From NCBI RefSeq assembly GCF_001949145.1, contig NW_019091355.1:1050083-1114082 (forward strand): DNA of 64,000 nt, in the 5' to 3' direction. Under the pieces are notes generated by a model. It saw only the letters and a list, made by a program, of their open reading frames with translations. It did no database searches and was not told where the DNA came from. The DNA comes from Acanthaster planci (lineage: Eukaryota; Echinodermata; Asteroidea; Valvatida; Acanthasteridae). The position numbers were made by a program, and so were the translations under genes. Of this stretch, positions 12,301-27,300 are shown in pieces. Position 1 is the stretch's first letter; each line of letters begins with the position of its first letter.

Positions 12301-15300
12301 TTCAGTTTCAGTTTCAAGGTGGCTGTTTGTTTTACACTACGGTACTTCTCTAACCTTTTATAATGTACCGGTATGACTGAAAAACTGAACTTGCAGGTTG
12401 AAATCAAATCTCTATAGCAGCCACAGACATAAGCTTAAATAAAGAACTAAAAATGACAATAACTTAGAAGAAAATCTGAAATTTTTTTTCAGTTCATGAG
12501 ATAAAAATACCTTTGTCTAAGGTTCTGCATGTAAGTAAAATACCCTGGATGAATCCTCTGCACATTCCCAGTACCGGTACATGCATAGTGAATTCTGTTA
12601 TAGAAAAGATTTCTAACAAAATCTGGATATGAAGGACAAATACTGAAGTCTCAAGCTTCCCCAATTCATTTGCTTTTCTTGTTTTCCAGTCCTTTTCTAA
12701 CAAGGTTCTGGTTAGAGCAAGGTGACGTGGCTAGTCCTCAACGAGAGCGAACCGTGTTGTCACCGACTCCATGGCATCTGTTTATGAGGAAGCTTCCGGA
12801 ATCTTCCGTAATCCAGCAATGTGCGGTAAACCAACGCATTCTTTAGCAGTGAAACAGGCGTTGGGACTTTGGTTCTTGCAAAAAAGTAAAAGAAGCTACT
12901 TTATGTACGGTATGGTCCTGAATCCATCAAAATGCCACAGAATCTGGGAAAGTATCCAGAGAGTTTCACAGTGAGAAACAAAAGCCACAATGCACATGCA
13001 ACTCATAATGAAATGGAAACCTGTGAATACAGCCTGTAAACGCCTGCTTCATGCCCACACCAAGGCCCGAGACATGTACCAGAATGGTTACCGCAAAGCT
13101 AGACACTACACCGACAATACTTACAATGTTATATCATGTGATTTTAGAGTGGAAAAATGTCCTTCTCGAAAGACCAAAGACCCTGCTGCATTAAAAAGGA
13201 AACACACACCATACACACATGTACATGGTACAGTGTACACACACTCTGTACATGACCCTACACGGTGCATTCGAAAAGGAAAAGAAATACATGTATCCAA
13301 GTACGGGTCCATTAGGGAACTTCCTGTAAGCAAAAAGCCCACGTCCGGTGGCACAGGAACGCAGCTAATTTTCTTTTCCTTCCTGATCACAACACATTGT
13401 GAAGGTTGTGAAGTCTCTTTTGCATCTACATGTACATGTAGTTGTTACTGCATGAGGCATTTTGCATAATTACCACAACCAGAAATTGATATGCAACCAA
13501 TCACAAGAAAAGCTGTCCTACACTCACGTGTACATGTATGTCTTCCATGTCTTTGTTACGTACGCAAGGCTTTTTAACAAAAGAAAACATGCAAAAAATG
13601 CAATCTTGGATACAAAAATATCAGCAATTTTGCCTGTAAATGAACATCTAGCATTTTACCCTAATCGCTGTTTGTACTTAATCGTGTTCTTCGATGGAGC
13701 CTGTTGAAGGAAAATGTCCAGAGAGTGTTGATGTGAATTACATGTACAGTGCCAGTGAGTGCCCTCACGTATACATACATGTATATGAACGTGACTAACT
13801 AACGTCTATCCCAGAACATGTTCATTTTAACAGACATAGTGTGTCTCACATCACTGTGGCTACTGGCTCCACCCACAAAAGTACATAGGCGACTGAGGCC
13901 AAACTCGAAATGGGAGCAAAAATGTTAGCCTGTTGGGGGGGTGGGTGGGTTGGGAAGGATTAAGAGGGATCCAGTCGGGTGCACCTTTTGGTTGTCTGGA
14001 GTGCAAATACCCCGGAGTGCTAGACTGTAACGAGGTGGCTAGACAGGCATTTATTTACCAATAAAGAAGAAAAAAAAACCCCTGATCACAACAAACAAGG
14101 AATGACTAGGGGACCCACATGGCACTCACAAATCAAACAACACCAGAGAGACCAACTCTACCAAAATGGGTTGACAAAAATAGACATGTGACTGAGAAAA
14201 CAGAAACGTTGCAGACAACACAACAGCACGACCAGACCCACAAATACAACAGGGACCCTCCACGGATGTTTTACAGCTTATATGAACAAGAGTTTGTTTG
14301 GACTTAAAAAACATTCAGTCACAACTCACATCTACACATGTAAGTTGTACATAGGAAAAAAAAACTCTAAAATTATATTACCCCTTGAATACGTTTCTGA
14401 GAGCTACTATACATCCTGCTTACAATGAGGAAATGTATACATGTACATTGTACATGAACATGTAAGTCCAAATCCATTATTCTTCATTGTTTTAATTCCT
14501 GATAACACAATTTTACTGTCAAAACGTGGTAATCTGCAAAGTTCTGAGGACCTACTTAATGAGGTTTGAGTGTACATGGACAGGTTCTGTGATCACTTGT
14601 TTGTTTCTCTGTGTGTTCTTTTTTATGTAAGTACAAATTTATAGGATTATTCAATTTTAATGCGCACCAGTGAGTCCACTGCAGGCCCTCAATATATGCT
14701 TGCTAATTGATTACATTTTTACACTGTATGTGTCAATGCATACAATGACATTTTTCTGGCGGGAAAAAATTTACCCTGTACAAGTCTGAGCTGCACACGC
14801 TGCCCGTGTCAAAACAATTACACATCACAGGAATGTGTGCCATCCAAACACCTTTTAATCTCCTGTACAACTGCGCTGACCCTTTGTAGAAAGCCACAGT
14901 CTATTTGACAAACAATGGACAAGTTCCCACCTGCTCTGCCCCCTAGCTGAACATGCAGCAATAATAATAATAATAATGGGAGAGAAAAAAAAAATTCTTG
15001 TCTGCTTGGTATCATATCGATATCAGCTCCCAGCCTGGGTGTATTTATCCAGGAGTAACCTTTAGCCCTTGGATACCAGCATGTGCTGGGCTGACCTTTA
15101 TTGACAAGGCAGAGGGTGGTGGCAGGACTAGATTGTGTACCCACAAATGAACCGGGAAATCCATGTCCATGTACTGTAGCCACAGCACAATTCCCTAGGA
15201 ATTTGTCTTGTATGGCCATCCCATATGGTTGATTAAATAAATTGAACATGTGACTCCCTGCTTCTGAAACTGTTATTTATTGTAAAGTGGATTGTCTACA

Positions 15301-18300
15301 GTTTGTATTGGTAAAATGAATGGTTGAACAATATGTGTTTCTAAATATTTCAGCACATGTGCAATTATCAAAGATGACATGATCATGTATCTGTGGTATG
15401 TTTGAGCAAAATCCTGCCAAGGGTGTGCATAGACCTCATTCTATATCTTTGGAGTCCAAAAGTGTGACATTTTTGTGTCCCTGTAAGACACCTGACCTAT
15501 TTGTTTGGCAGGTAATTCTTAATCAGTCTTGGAAAGTGAGACACAAGAATATTGGACTGAAAATGTCTGGAATGACCCAACATACACAACAGGTGTCCGG
15601 CAGTTTAAATTCTCCAACAACCCAAAATTGTCCCATGGAAGCACCCAGTTTTAAATTAAACTACTGCTCTCTGATGAACTTTACTGTCCAGCCACCCTTG
15701 GCAAAATGGATCCCAACTACAAAAGACTGCACCAGTGTATTCAGTGCAGGTTGGAATTTGTTGTTAATTGAGGAAGTTTACCTTGCAGGAGTTTGAGTTG
15801 AGACTCAACAAGGCACAAGGTCAAGAACAAACCAAACAAGTTGTGCACACTTTAGACAACACATGCATTGATACATGTACATGAGGTTACATTGCAGTTC
15901 AGGACCATTAAGCAGGAAGTACACATGTGCAGCACAAGAATTTATCACACCACTTTCCTATTATATCAGGTTACCCTTTTTGAGTGGCATCAATGTAGGA
16001 TGTGCGGAAATGCTGATGCATCCTGCACCAACTTGTCACAACAGATGTAACAGTGCAGGTACCTACACTTGTACCGTAGCCAGTCAAAGCCAACTGAAAT
16101 AGAAACCAACCACAAACCCATCCCCATGTCAAAATCTGCCAAGAGAAGTCAAACATCCACAGGCGAGGAATTTTTTTCCGAACGGTACTGGTGGTCAAAA
16201 TGTGAACAGTCCCGTATTCTTATCACAGAACCGGCCTGTTCCGATTCGAGGGCAACCCACCGCCGTCCTCCATAGCGAATGACATTTATTGTTGGTGACC
16301 CAATTCGGCTGGCACAGGGCCAAAAGAAAAATTAAAAAAAAAACGGACGGGAAACCCCTCCGAACAAAAATAGATGGGCGAGGGGTCGCGTCACTCCAGA
16401 GAGGTGGGCACATTACTTAACACAAGCCTGAAGCAAGGCAACAGAACCTAAGTACCACAATAAATTTCTGCCACTCCCACTGAAATAATTAAACGGCCTT
16501 CTTTCAAAGTGCGACAGGTTACGACTGTTCATTATTTCCTGGTCTATGATTAAAGCACGTTATGTAATGACAGCTACCGGTACACAGCAGAATGAACTTG
16601 CTTTCTGTCTTATAATCACAGGGTCACATTAAGAACGACAAATAATTTCTGCATCCACTGGCTATGGCAACGGATCTCAGTTATGGGTACACCCCGGCAC
16701 GGCGCGGATGGTACAGTCCTGTTCTTGAGATGGTCTATAAGAGCTCATACAAATACATGTACATGTATAATACGTCCCCCAACCGCAGCAAAACAACCGT
16801 GCGTACGATGACGATGCGTGAATGGCATCTGCATGAATGAACAGACTTTTTGGCACGGAGCCATCCAATGCAGGAACAGGGGAAGTCCCTCTTCTGAACG
16901 TGGCATGGCTCGCAGCTGGCAAGCAATGGTATAAGTCGCAGGTGGACCAACGATAAGGCATTTCTTTTGCTTTGCAACATTCGGGAAGGTGTTTTTTTTT
17001 CTGCATGGGCACAGCAAAGACAGTATTTGAAGAAACCAATGGATGTAAACCAGTACATTTAATCCCAAATGACAGTGTGATACCAGCTCCGAACACTTTC
17101 TTCGAGTTCACACAATATTTATCTTTCAAGAATGTGGTACAATGTTGTGTAATCTATCATTTGTGAAGTTAAAAAAAGCTAGGATTGAGAGATAAGGTAG
17201 CAGTGGACATGTTCACTGACCCATGAGCCTGTCAAGAGAAGTGAGAACAAACACTGACAACTTCAAGGGTGGGGGGAGAGACAGCTTCTAGATCCAGTGG
17301 AAATTATGGGCGTCCTCTTGGAACCAGGAGATTAGTCACATTTTGTCCCAGTTACGTAAATTGAGTTACCAGTCGAACCTGAATAAAACCAGTTTCTCTC
17401 ATGGAAGGTTGCACTGTGTAGCACTGATGGAAGATTCTTAATTACTAAACTTTATTTCTCAAGGGTAAGAATTTTTTAAGTTAGGCCAATTTCTGTGCTT
17501 CATTGTGGCGTATGAAACAGACCCTGTTCATATGCCTACTACACTTGTAAGGGTAGCCAAAGTGTGGAAAAATATCACCATTGACTGGTGCATGATTTTG
17601 CCTCAAAAAGTACATACATTACTTCCATGTAAAGAGGGTCACATTTCCATTTAGTAGTCATACATTTATACATGTATGTAAATGAAATCTGGCATTTCGA
17701 TAGCTGCATGTAACTCTTGACATTTTGTGGATAAACATTTTGCCAATGGCCTGCCATACTGGCTAGTACATGTATACAAGCCACTGGTTGGCAAAATATG
17801 ACAGACAAGCAAGAGAGATCTACGTACAGGTACATACATGTATATGATGTACTTGGCTATGTTGTCACAAGTCTTTGGTATTTCAAAGGAAAGACTTCTC
17901 AGACCACAAGCCTTCTCGGTACGCCGACTGTACCGTAGGTAGGTGTACAGTCGAACCTCGTTAATAAGAGGTCCTTTGAACTCGGCAAATTGCCTTGTTA
18001 GAGCAGGAACCACTGTATAGGGGAATAATGAAAAACAAAAGATTGGGACCTACAAATTTCCTTGCTATATTTCACAATCTTGTATTAGCAGTGCTCTCAT
18101 TAATGACATTCGACTGTAGTAGGATCTACCAGTAGCATGGATCCAGTGAGGGGTTCTTCCATCCTTCTGCATTGTTATCCAATGTCCGTCCAGCCCCATC
18201 AAACTGTGACCCTACCTGACCTCCTGTTATGGGACCAACCTGATTTGAAGTGGACCACCTGCTTGGGTGAGAACAGGGGGTGTGTGCTGCGGTCAGGGAT

Positions 18301-21300
18301 AGCTTTAGAATGGGGACAGTGCCGGTCATTCCCTACATGTAAAAGGCTGTGTAATTACATACAACCCAGAGGCAACTGTACTTTTCTCAGCTGGCACTAG
18401 ACTCAGTGTCTGATACCTGGAGTAGGCTACACCAGGCAGATTTTGTTACAAATTTTCAAACACTTACTGCTACATGTAAATTGCCTAGACTGCATGTACA
18501 TGTGCAATACTGCCCATTGAATGTATTGTACCAGTACTTGTATCACCTACAGGTGTAAAATTGAACTGTACATGTACCAATCTCAGGTACATTTTACATG
18601 TACATTGTACCTCTGTCGACTTTTGTGTCCATTCAAATGAAACTTCATCATAATCTGCAAATGTGTAAAAGTCGGTATGACGTGCACTGTGGCTCTCCCA
18701 GAGCTGGGTTGACATTAATTTATTTTTTCCCTGCACCAAGCCGTCACGTACAATGTACCCAATACATGCTAAACATGTACCGTACATGAGCATGTTCGCC
18801 AGGAAAACCTTAACGCATCAGAGGGACATATGGGTATATCATCACAACACATGTACCAATGTATTTAAACACTCTTTGAACAGTCATGTCTTTTACAATA
18901 GCAGGTGTGCAAACTGAAACTAATAGAATATACTGTACAGGTGCTTTTCATGCTGCACATGTACATGTACAGTAAATGCAGTGCATGTACATGGGTGCAT
19001 GCACCGGTAAATATGTACTGATAATCTGCTTGAAGCAAGCATTGGATATACATGAACGGTATAAGAGACTTTGCATAATATTAAGCACACAGCTTCAATG
19101 CAAATGAAAAATCAATGCGTGTCCTGTACACTGGGCACTTATTGATTTGTACAATACTGTTGCATGCACTGTAAGTGATAGGCAAATGTGCACATGCTGA
19201 GAAGCAAGGAATTGGAAGCTGACGCCTGATAAATTCTCTCGCTTCTCTTTCACCCCTTCATTTCATCAATGCACACCAGTTTCTGTGGCCACAGACCGTT
19301 TCAGCTTGTACCATGCTACCATTGCATTAAAAGGACTGAAGCAAGATTTACCCAAACCTGTACACAATCTCACCATTATATAGACCACTCTCATTTTGCC
19401 TAAAATTTACAACTACCGCTAGCATGGGCAACCAAAGTTTGCAGAAATATCACGTTTTGCTTGGTTTTTCGATTTTACCTCAAATTCGTCAGAAAAAAAA
19501 TGATATATGTCCTATTAAGCATATTTTCATTTTGTATTTAGTATTTCACGAGTGTATTATTACATGTACATGTACATAGTGTTCTGATACACTGCACCTC
19601 TGTGGGATTTTTACTTTTGTACGAATGGTCAACTTTAGTTTTAGCAGCCACTAACAGGAAATACACGACTGTGACATCAAAATGGCTGACCTCATAAGCT
19701 GTGTCGTGGCAACAGAATGGAAGAACAGTGTTTTGTAAGAAAACAGTGACTGTCATGGATGGTGATTTCAGACATGTAAAAAACTAAAAATGTTCACTAC
19801 AAATATGTAAATCCAGACAAATTAAACTGTATACATGTAAGAAGGTGAATTCCAAGGACAGTTAATGAATTGCAATAAATCACTTTCAAAAAACCAAAAC
19901 TCATGACAAATTGTTTTAAAAGGACAGCCACTAGTTTACATGTAGGTATTTTTCTCCACGCCACAGTGTACTGATCAAAACCAAATTTTGTCTCACATGT
20001 CTGAAGGCATTCTTGACTCACTGAATATCAAAAAGAAACGGGCAAAATCTCAAATGATAGATGGACCTGTTGAGCGACAAGCTGATGTGATAAGTGAACA
20101 AAATATACCACAAAAAATACTCTCATTGACGTCAACAAGTTGACAGCTTGAGGGAATAAGTATGGGTCAGAATGGATGCCGGGTGCATATAAATAGCCAC
20201 GATGCACCACAGGGATTTTTCACTGGGGCAATATTTAGATTTTGTGGCTTTATGTGTGGGAGTTCGGTTGCATCACAAACAGCCGTGGTTTGTTTTACAG
20301 TCGACCAGGTAGTTGTATCTAGAAAGAGGAAAATCTTGGAGTGGAATTTTGTATCAAGAGGCACTTTGATTTTGCTAGCTCTGTATTCAGAGTTCAATGA
20401 CTTTCAAATGAGGGGACATGTTTGTATACGTGACATGTTTTGCAATACGTGGTTGGTGGTCTTTTAGCTACATGAATGTAACTTGGTTATAAGGAAGGAA
20501 TGATCATTTTCTGAGCGGCTTGTGTGTTATCCTCGTCTTATGCATCACGTTTTTGCTGATACTGCATGCACATGGCATTTTTGAGACACGTTACAACCTT
20601 TCTGAGAGATACCCATGGCATAGCCACATGCACATACATGTACATGTAAAACCCATAAAAGTGTCCATGTTTTTTTGATGTATAAATATGCAGTCGATCA
20701 CTTCATGAATCTATGAAGTACACTGAAGTTTTTATTTAACAGCCACATGTTGCACAATTTGAGCACTTCCTAATGGATGACTTTTCCTAATACAGGTAAA
20801 TAATGAAATTCCAAAGTGTAGGCATTTGAGGTTTCGCTACACAGCCTACACAAGGCCCTCTGTTGTTTAACTGAAACTAAAGGTTACAAACTTCCACACT
20901 TTTTTCTGGGCGTTCATGTTGGCCCTACTTGGACATGACATGTGCCACAGACCATCAATCTCTTACTGGAAGTAAACATCACACACTGCCCTATCATGGG
21001 CACCAACCCACAAGGACCTCAAAAACCTCAGCTATGATTTACATCTGTTGCTTGGACCTGGGGTTGGTCTGACAGGGGAACAATGACTACTGACTGCTGG
21101 AGTAATTGCACATGTAACTGTCCAACCTCCTTCCAAATTGCTCACTTTGTGTTCCGATCAATGAAATGGGGGAAGGGAAGGGGTGGTTGGAGATAAGTTC
21201 AGCCCAATACTCTAGTTCCCATCAAGCACGTGCTGTTTTATGCTGCTAAAGGCTTCCGCCTCTTCCCACCAGATCATTATGTGAAAACCCTCTGATTCAT

Positions 21301-24300
21301 ACATAAAATGAGAACAACGAATCACAGATCACCAATCATCTGAAATGGGTAAAACGTTTTTGAACCATGACCCTAACAACCTGCAACTACATGTATGTAG
21401 AAGAAACTACTGTAACATATCAACAGCAATTGTTACCGGTATCTGTGAAAAAAAGCAACTTTATATAAACTTCTTCAGAATTTTGTACACATGATGCCAA
21501 CATTTCACCAGAGAATTACATGTAGGTACTAATATTTAGTTTAATTTAATTTAAAAATGTCTCCAGCTATATAAAGAAAACAGAAAATACTGTTTTTACA
21601 GCTTCATTAACATGTAAATGAACTCTTTAGTTAATTCCCAGTAATTTCTTTTTAGAAATGGTGAAAGAGGAAACGGAAGCTGGACATTTGTTCATCTCAC
21701 TTGCAGACAGTCAGTCAAAAATATACATGTAAATGAAAAAACTGTTTCGGATTTTTTTGGTACTACAAAACTCTAAATGAAAAAAAAAGCTGTCTTGGCT
21801 TAAGCTGCTAAAGAAAATATGGAAAAAAAAACCCATACAACTAATACTTCAAGTGCTCTTATTTGTCAAAAACATACTGCATGAAGAGTGAAGGCTATAT
21901 TACTTTGTGGTTCATATAACCTTTGAAACAAAAAAAGCACTCACATTTGAGACGAAATAAATAAATGTTCCCCAATCTGTGTTTGTGATGATTGCCTTAT
22001 GAACATTAGGTATGAACATAACTGTCATGCAAATACCAAAAAGGATAACTTTTACAAATGATTTGCATTTCAGTAAAACTTCCAGAAAGATCAATTTCAA
22101 TCACATGTTAAAATTGCAAAACCCTTTTTATTCTTTGTGATTCCCACTGGATCAAAATCGGATACCCACCTTTGGAGGCGGAGCTGTCAGCTGCGGAAAG
22201 GGTGGAAGTCCTCCTTTTGCTCTGCTCCCATTGGCCGAGCCATCCATGGTAAGCTCTGGAGCCTGTTGGCGTTAAAGAAATCAAAATCAAAGACCAAACT
22301 GGAAGAACAAAGTTAATCCTGCGCTGAAATCCACAACGGAAACAAAAATAAGCTGTGGGTGATCGTTAAGTCATTCCTCAAAGATGCTGTGGGAGAAAAC
22401 TTCAATCATTTGAGATGATGCGAAGGCTGTGTAGTGATGCGGTCACTATGGCAGTCAATTGTGAACCAGCTGATGCCCTTGTGTTTGCGCACGTGGGCCT
22501 GTTCGGATGCCTGTTTCCCACGATAACACACTCGGTCTGGAGCAGTAGTAAGTATTCTGGACGTGAGCCAAGAACTTGTAATTCACAAAAACGAGAACGA
22601 GATGAAAGAGCACGGCTATGGACTCCATGCGTCGGATTTGGGCCAAGATATTTTTACGAATCCACTGGCACGCAAGAAGATACTGCAGTCATCCAGATCA
22701 AATTGTTCCCGCCAGTCCTTCCTTTTAAAAAAAAAAGATTAACTGTCAGAGAAAAGGCAGCAGATCCACGTGTGAAGAAAAACACAGGGCCGTGTCCATC
22801 AGGAAATCGGGCGGGTCTTTGGATGGGTAGGAAAGAATCCAGGCTTGTTTTGTTACACACATACTGAGGTTCACACTGTAGGCTGCAGGAATGAAGAATC
22901 CAGCTTTTTTGAGTGAGTGCGTCGCAGGCACACAGGGGAAAAAGAAAAACTGGCCGGCTCACTTCAGAGCAGGGTGCACATAGGATCCTACACTGCACTG
23001 CCTGACCGGGTGTTCTAAGCCACTCCAGTCCATACCATCATCACAAGGGCCTTGTTGGACCAGTCCATCTGCTCTGTGCTATCCCAGACCGAAACAAAGC
23101 CATCCAAATTTGCACGTAGGCACCATTCACACGCTTACACTCACAACACACACTCCGGCCTATCTGCTCACATAGGAAATTCTGTAAACCGCAAAATTAA
23201 AATCCCCCTGTATGGTTGTAATGCTTTGCCATTACATATTATGGAAGCCACGGGTCGCATAATCAGCCACAAACCCAAGGTCCAAGGGCTGCAGTAAGTG
23301 GCAGCGTACACAATACCGAGGCCTGTGATTGGACAGTCTTTGTTCCCTGCTATTCAGCCCTGGCCTCATCTGCCTGTCAAGCACCAGACAGGAGCTACCA
23401 TTAGAGGTCACAGGGGTGAACGCTTACACTATCGGAGGGGCTCCCTTCCCATCAGCCATGTGCTCGAACAGTCAGGATTGCACTTTGCTAAGGAGCTCAC
23501 TTTATTGACTGCAATGGTTTACAGCTCCAATGGGGGTCAGGGATTAGAGATGAAACCAGCAAGTGGTCCCCCTTGATCAGGGGATCCTAATGAGGTTATG
23601 AAAAGCTTTTCACCTGTGCAGACCACAAACAGGCTCAGGTATGCAGGTTGGCTGGAGAGAGCCACAAGACCCAGCAAAGCTCCTCAAGACTGAGCTCAGG
23701 CCTCCCTTGAATGGAAACTGAAAGATCCTCCCCAACCAACAAACAGGAACCCAAGGAAATTAGGGGTAGACAATAAGTCTCATCCAGCTCTCTGGCTTAT
23801 CCAACCCAAGTGTAGTTTTATCGCTTAAAAGGATTTTTAAGGGTTTTTAGAGAAAGGAGTGCATGTTGTTAACACAGGTATCTCCTGTTGCCAACACCAT
23901 CCTTTGATCAACCGTGCTTGGATGAATCGCTTGAAGTGCCGAAGGACAAAACAATTGTTATTCTGTCCAGGAAGCAACACCACTTCAACTCTGTGAAATA
24001 GTTACTATTAAATTGGAGCCCAGTTTTTGCACTTTTGAGAAGACTTGGTACAATCAAATGACCTTTGCGATGATCCAAACCTGTTCGTCGAAACAACTTC
24101 TACAACTGAACTGCATGTACAAAAACAAGTTTTCTAGCAACACCAAAGTCATTAGCTTTGAAGTACCACCGACTGAAAACAATTGAGGTCACACTAACTG
24201 GAATTGGTACAGCTCTTAACAAAGGATGATTCTCAAAAGTGAACCACACCCCACAAAATAGACCCATTACCATAAACCCTCTAAAAATAGTTGGATTGTG

Positions 24301-27300
24301 GGAAGACTGGGGGTTTTGCCACATATGGATCCCTAAAATAAACAGCATTTGATGAGAGTATCCCTAAACCTACTCTATAGTACCCCTATTCAACCTCCTT
24401 GTTATGATAGGCTCATTACCATGACAAAAGCCTGTTCTCCTGTAGTGGGAGAGTTAATGAAGCATGACAAGAGTGAACATCAGCTGTAAGGATAACCACA
24501 TCATCACAGGATATTACTGACCACTGACCACAGCTACTTAGCACACTCATACAACAGCTGGTTTTCTGAACTGATGCCCCGAAATTCACTTTAACTGGTC
24601 ACGATCGACAAATTAGAAAATTGAAAATTGCTGACAGATTCTTAGAGAAAAAGTTGTCAATTATTCCCTTATCCTATCACACAATCCCAAATTCTTCTCC
24701 TGTAGATCCATTTTAAGTATACCTTACATTATTGGGAACGATATTACTAGACCTATATCGAACAAATCACATACACAGAAGTCTATGCCTACCGCATTTG
24801 TGAAGCACCAGTTCATGGTATGCTCGCCCTGAAAATTTTTGTGGAAATTCTTTGAATCTTTCCAGACGATGAACAGTTTCTTATCACCGAACTCAAATTA
24901 GAAATAGGAAACAAAGAAGACAAAAATGTATTGCAGCAAATAAACATGCCAAATTATGGACAAAGCAGTATAAAGCGATCATTTTAAGATTATTACTAAA
25001 AATATGTAAATTAGCATAATTTTGAAATAATGATTTATCCCAAAAGTACTCATGGTCTTCAAAAAATGAATTATTATATCATGGTACGATTTCATAAATG
25101 CAGACACTTACAAAGTGCATATTGAGTTCAGGTAATATTGACCACAGGCGCAACATGATAAAGAAATGTTATTAACCTGCCACTAAAAAATGCATTTTTT
25201 ACAAGGAATGACTACAAAAAAAGGAATTTAACAAGGGCACTCTTCTTTTGACAAAAAGAAAGTTCTTTTAACTGCATTATGGGAGCAAAATGTAAACAAA
25301 CTACTCCAAAAATATTTGCCCCTCAGTCGAAGTTGCACCCTTGTCATAATAATGGTACGGTCTGCGGATTCCGCATATCCGAATGAGCCTGTGGGTACAT
25401 TAATTGTGTATTATAAGTGTGACAGGCCAGACCGTCGTTATTCATATGCTAATGAGATTCCCCAATTCATCTGTTCCATAAAACCAACACAACTACTACG
25501 AAAGTTCCACAACCGACAATGTGTAAACATTCCCAAGCGTTTATGTACCGATGACAGAGAATAGATTTTTTTTTCGTTGGGGAGCGTGGGCAGTATGCTT
25601 CAGCAGTATTAAGCACACGATCCGGGAAGCGTGCGCGAAGGACTTAATTGCATCCTCTTAGCTCTGAGGGACGGAGGAGAAACTGAACAATGTGAGCGTG
25701 CTCCAAAATGCCGCACGGTCATTTGTGGGACCCTGTGTTCATTTTCAATTATTGTAAAACGTAATATATCAAAACGGTAAGGCTGACGTGCCATTTAGGC
25801 AAAAAATTTTAACGATAACGGGCCTTCAGTCTGCGTACATATTGATGGCGGGTAATCACGTGGAGTTACCCATCACGACGCAAGAAAAGGTAATGCTCTC
25901 CTATTTAATTTTCTTTTTTGACATCAGAAAAATACTCAAAACACAAAGAACTGATCAAGGACATTTAACATTGAATTTTGTTCGAGCCAGATGCAAACAT
26001 ATGGATCTGAAAATTTTGAAAAAAAATATAGGTCCTTGAAAAAAAAGTTGGCTTACAGTTAACAAGAACTGTTAGACAATGACTGAGGAAAACAGTGCTG
26101 GGACTTGTGACAAAATTCAGAAACTAATTGCTTATTCAAACTACCGGTATTTGTAGCGTGATTTATTTTTATCTTCGGGAGGGTACACTACCAGTACATG
26201 TGTTATTAAGGTACCAGGACTTCGCACAAGAAATTATTAACTCTGTACATCAACCTGTTTTTTTCTGCGGTGGCCAAATATTTATAAGCCATTTAAATGT
26301 ATGGTTTTCTTTAGAACAATTTTCATTCTTTTACTTGCAGAGTAAAAGTCTGACAAGGAACTGCTACCCCTAAAAAGGAAAAGTAAAACCAACAAAAATT
26401 GTTTCAATTTCTTTTCCTGGTGGAACTGTTATCAATTGCCTCCCAGAATGCAGTGCAATAATAAATCACACAGCCAGGATCCTGCCTATCCTGTAATGAA
26501 AGGAATATATGCCTGGTATCTGGTTACGGCCTCTACTCCCCAGGAAATGTGCCCACCACATTGCTCACAAGGTCAGACGCAGGCTACATGGAGATTACAC
26601 CTTCAGGTTGAGTGTAATATAGAGTGTTGAGGCGATCACGTCTGAGTTTCAAAATTCTTCATTGTGTGAAGGCAATTCAACTACTGGACCGTTTCTCCTA
26701 AATGCTTTGCAGTCCATTTAAACATTTATCACCCAACTTTTCTGGGTGGCAATTTTACTAGCAATGAATTGCACACAATGTGGTAAATGATGAAATATTG
26801 GTTTGACTTCTTTGTATTTTGTCTGCATCTCATGGGTAGCCCACGGCAGGTCACAGAAGTTTCTTCCAACATAGGACTAACATACACCTTATCTTAGGAA
26901 TTCCTGAAATTCCAGGCATCAATGAAATTGCAATTTCATTGAACCTAAATTTAGGAAGACCGAACTGCTAAAAAGTCTGATACTATGGACATGGGTACAT
27001 GCATAAAAAGAATGGATAAAGAACTTAATAATACATTTGGACAATTAGAGGAAAAGGTGCAAAGTGAAAAATTTCACTGTGATGCAGAGAATACATGAAT
27101 CATTTGCATCTGTTCTTTTAAAAAATACTTGTAAGTTGATGAATACTTGAATCAAAAGAAGTTTCGGAAAAACCCTGATAAATACGATTGCAATATAAAA
27201 AGCCACTTCTTTGTCAGGAAACTTGAAGGAGTAAATTTATGTGCAGAGTGGTTGCCATCACAACGGATTTGCTCATCTCGTTAAGAATTCGAGCGGCATG

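Larger units (their letters stand above)
11904..21731. repeat. Dispersed TACATGTA palindrome cluster
   Basis: By eye I find at least 28 exact TACATGTA octamers here, for example at 11904, 13288, 13427, 13531, 13739, 13776, 14438, 15872, 16754, 17669, 17767, 17835, 18334, 18569, 18595, 18962, 19561, 19832, 19937, 20635, 21388, 21517 and 21724. Several are doubled as TACATGTACATGTA (13427, 16754, 19561, 20635). About five occur in 22-64 kb. Random expectation in 10 kb is below one. Irregular spacing argues against a satellite. Confidence 0.85.
11290..22169 (-). other. Large TET intron with TACATGTA cluster
   Basis: This 10.9-kb intron (donor GTGGGT at 22164-22169, acceptor CCTGTGCAG ending at 11290) has no convincing coding exon. 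It is CpG-poor: I count 5 CpG in 18481-18780. It holds the dense TACATGTA repeats, an AAT microsatellite and a pogo-like MITE. Spacing of repeats is irregular, so it is not a single tandem satellite. Confidence 0.85.

Noticed and set aside
14500-14580. Second pogo-like terminal repeat (CACTCAAACCTCATTAA on the minus strand)
   Set aside because: Only one end could be seen and no matching inverted partner was found nearby, so no element is annotated.
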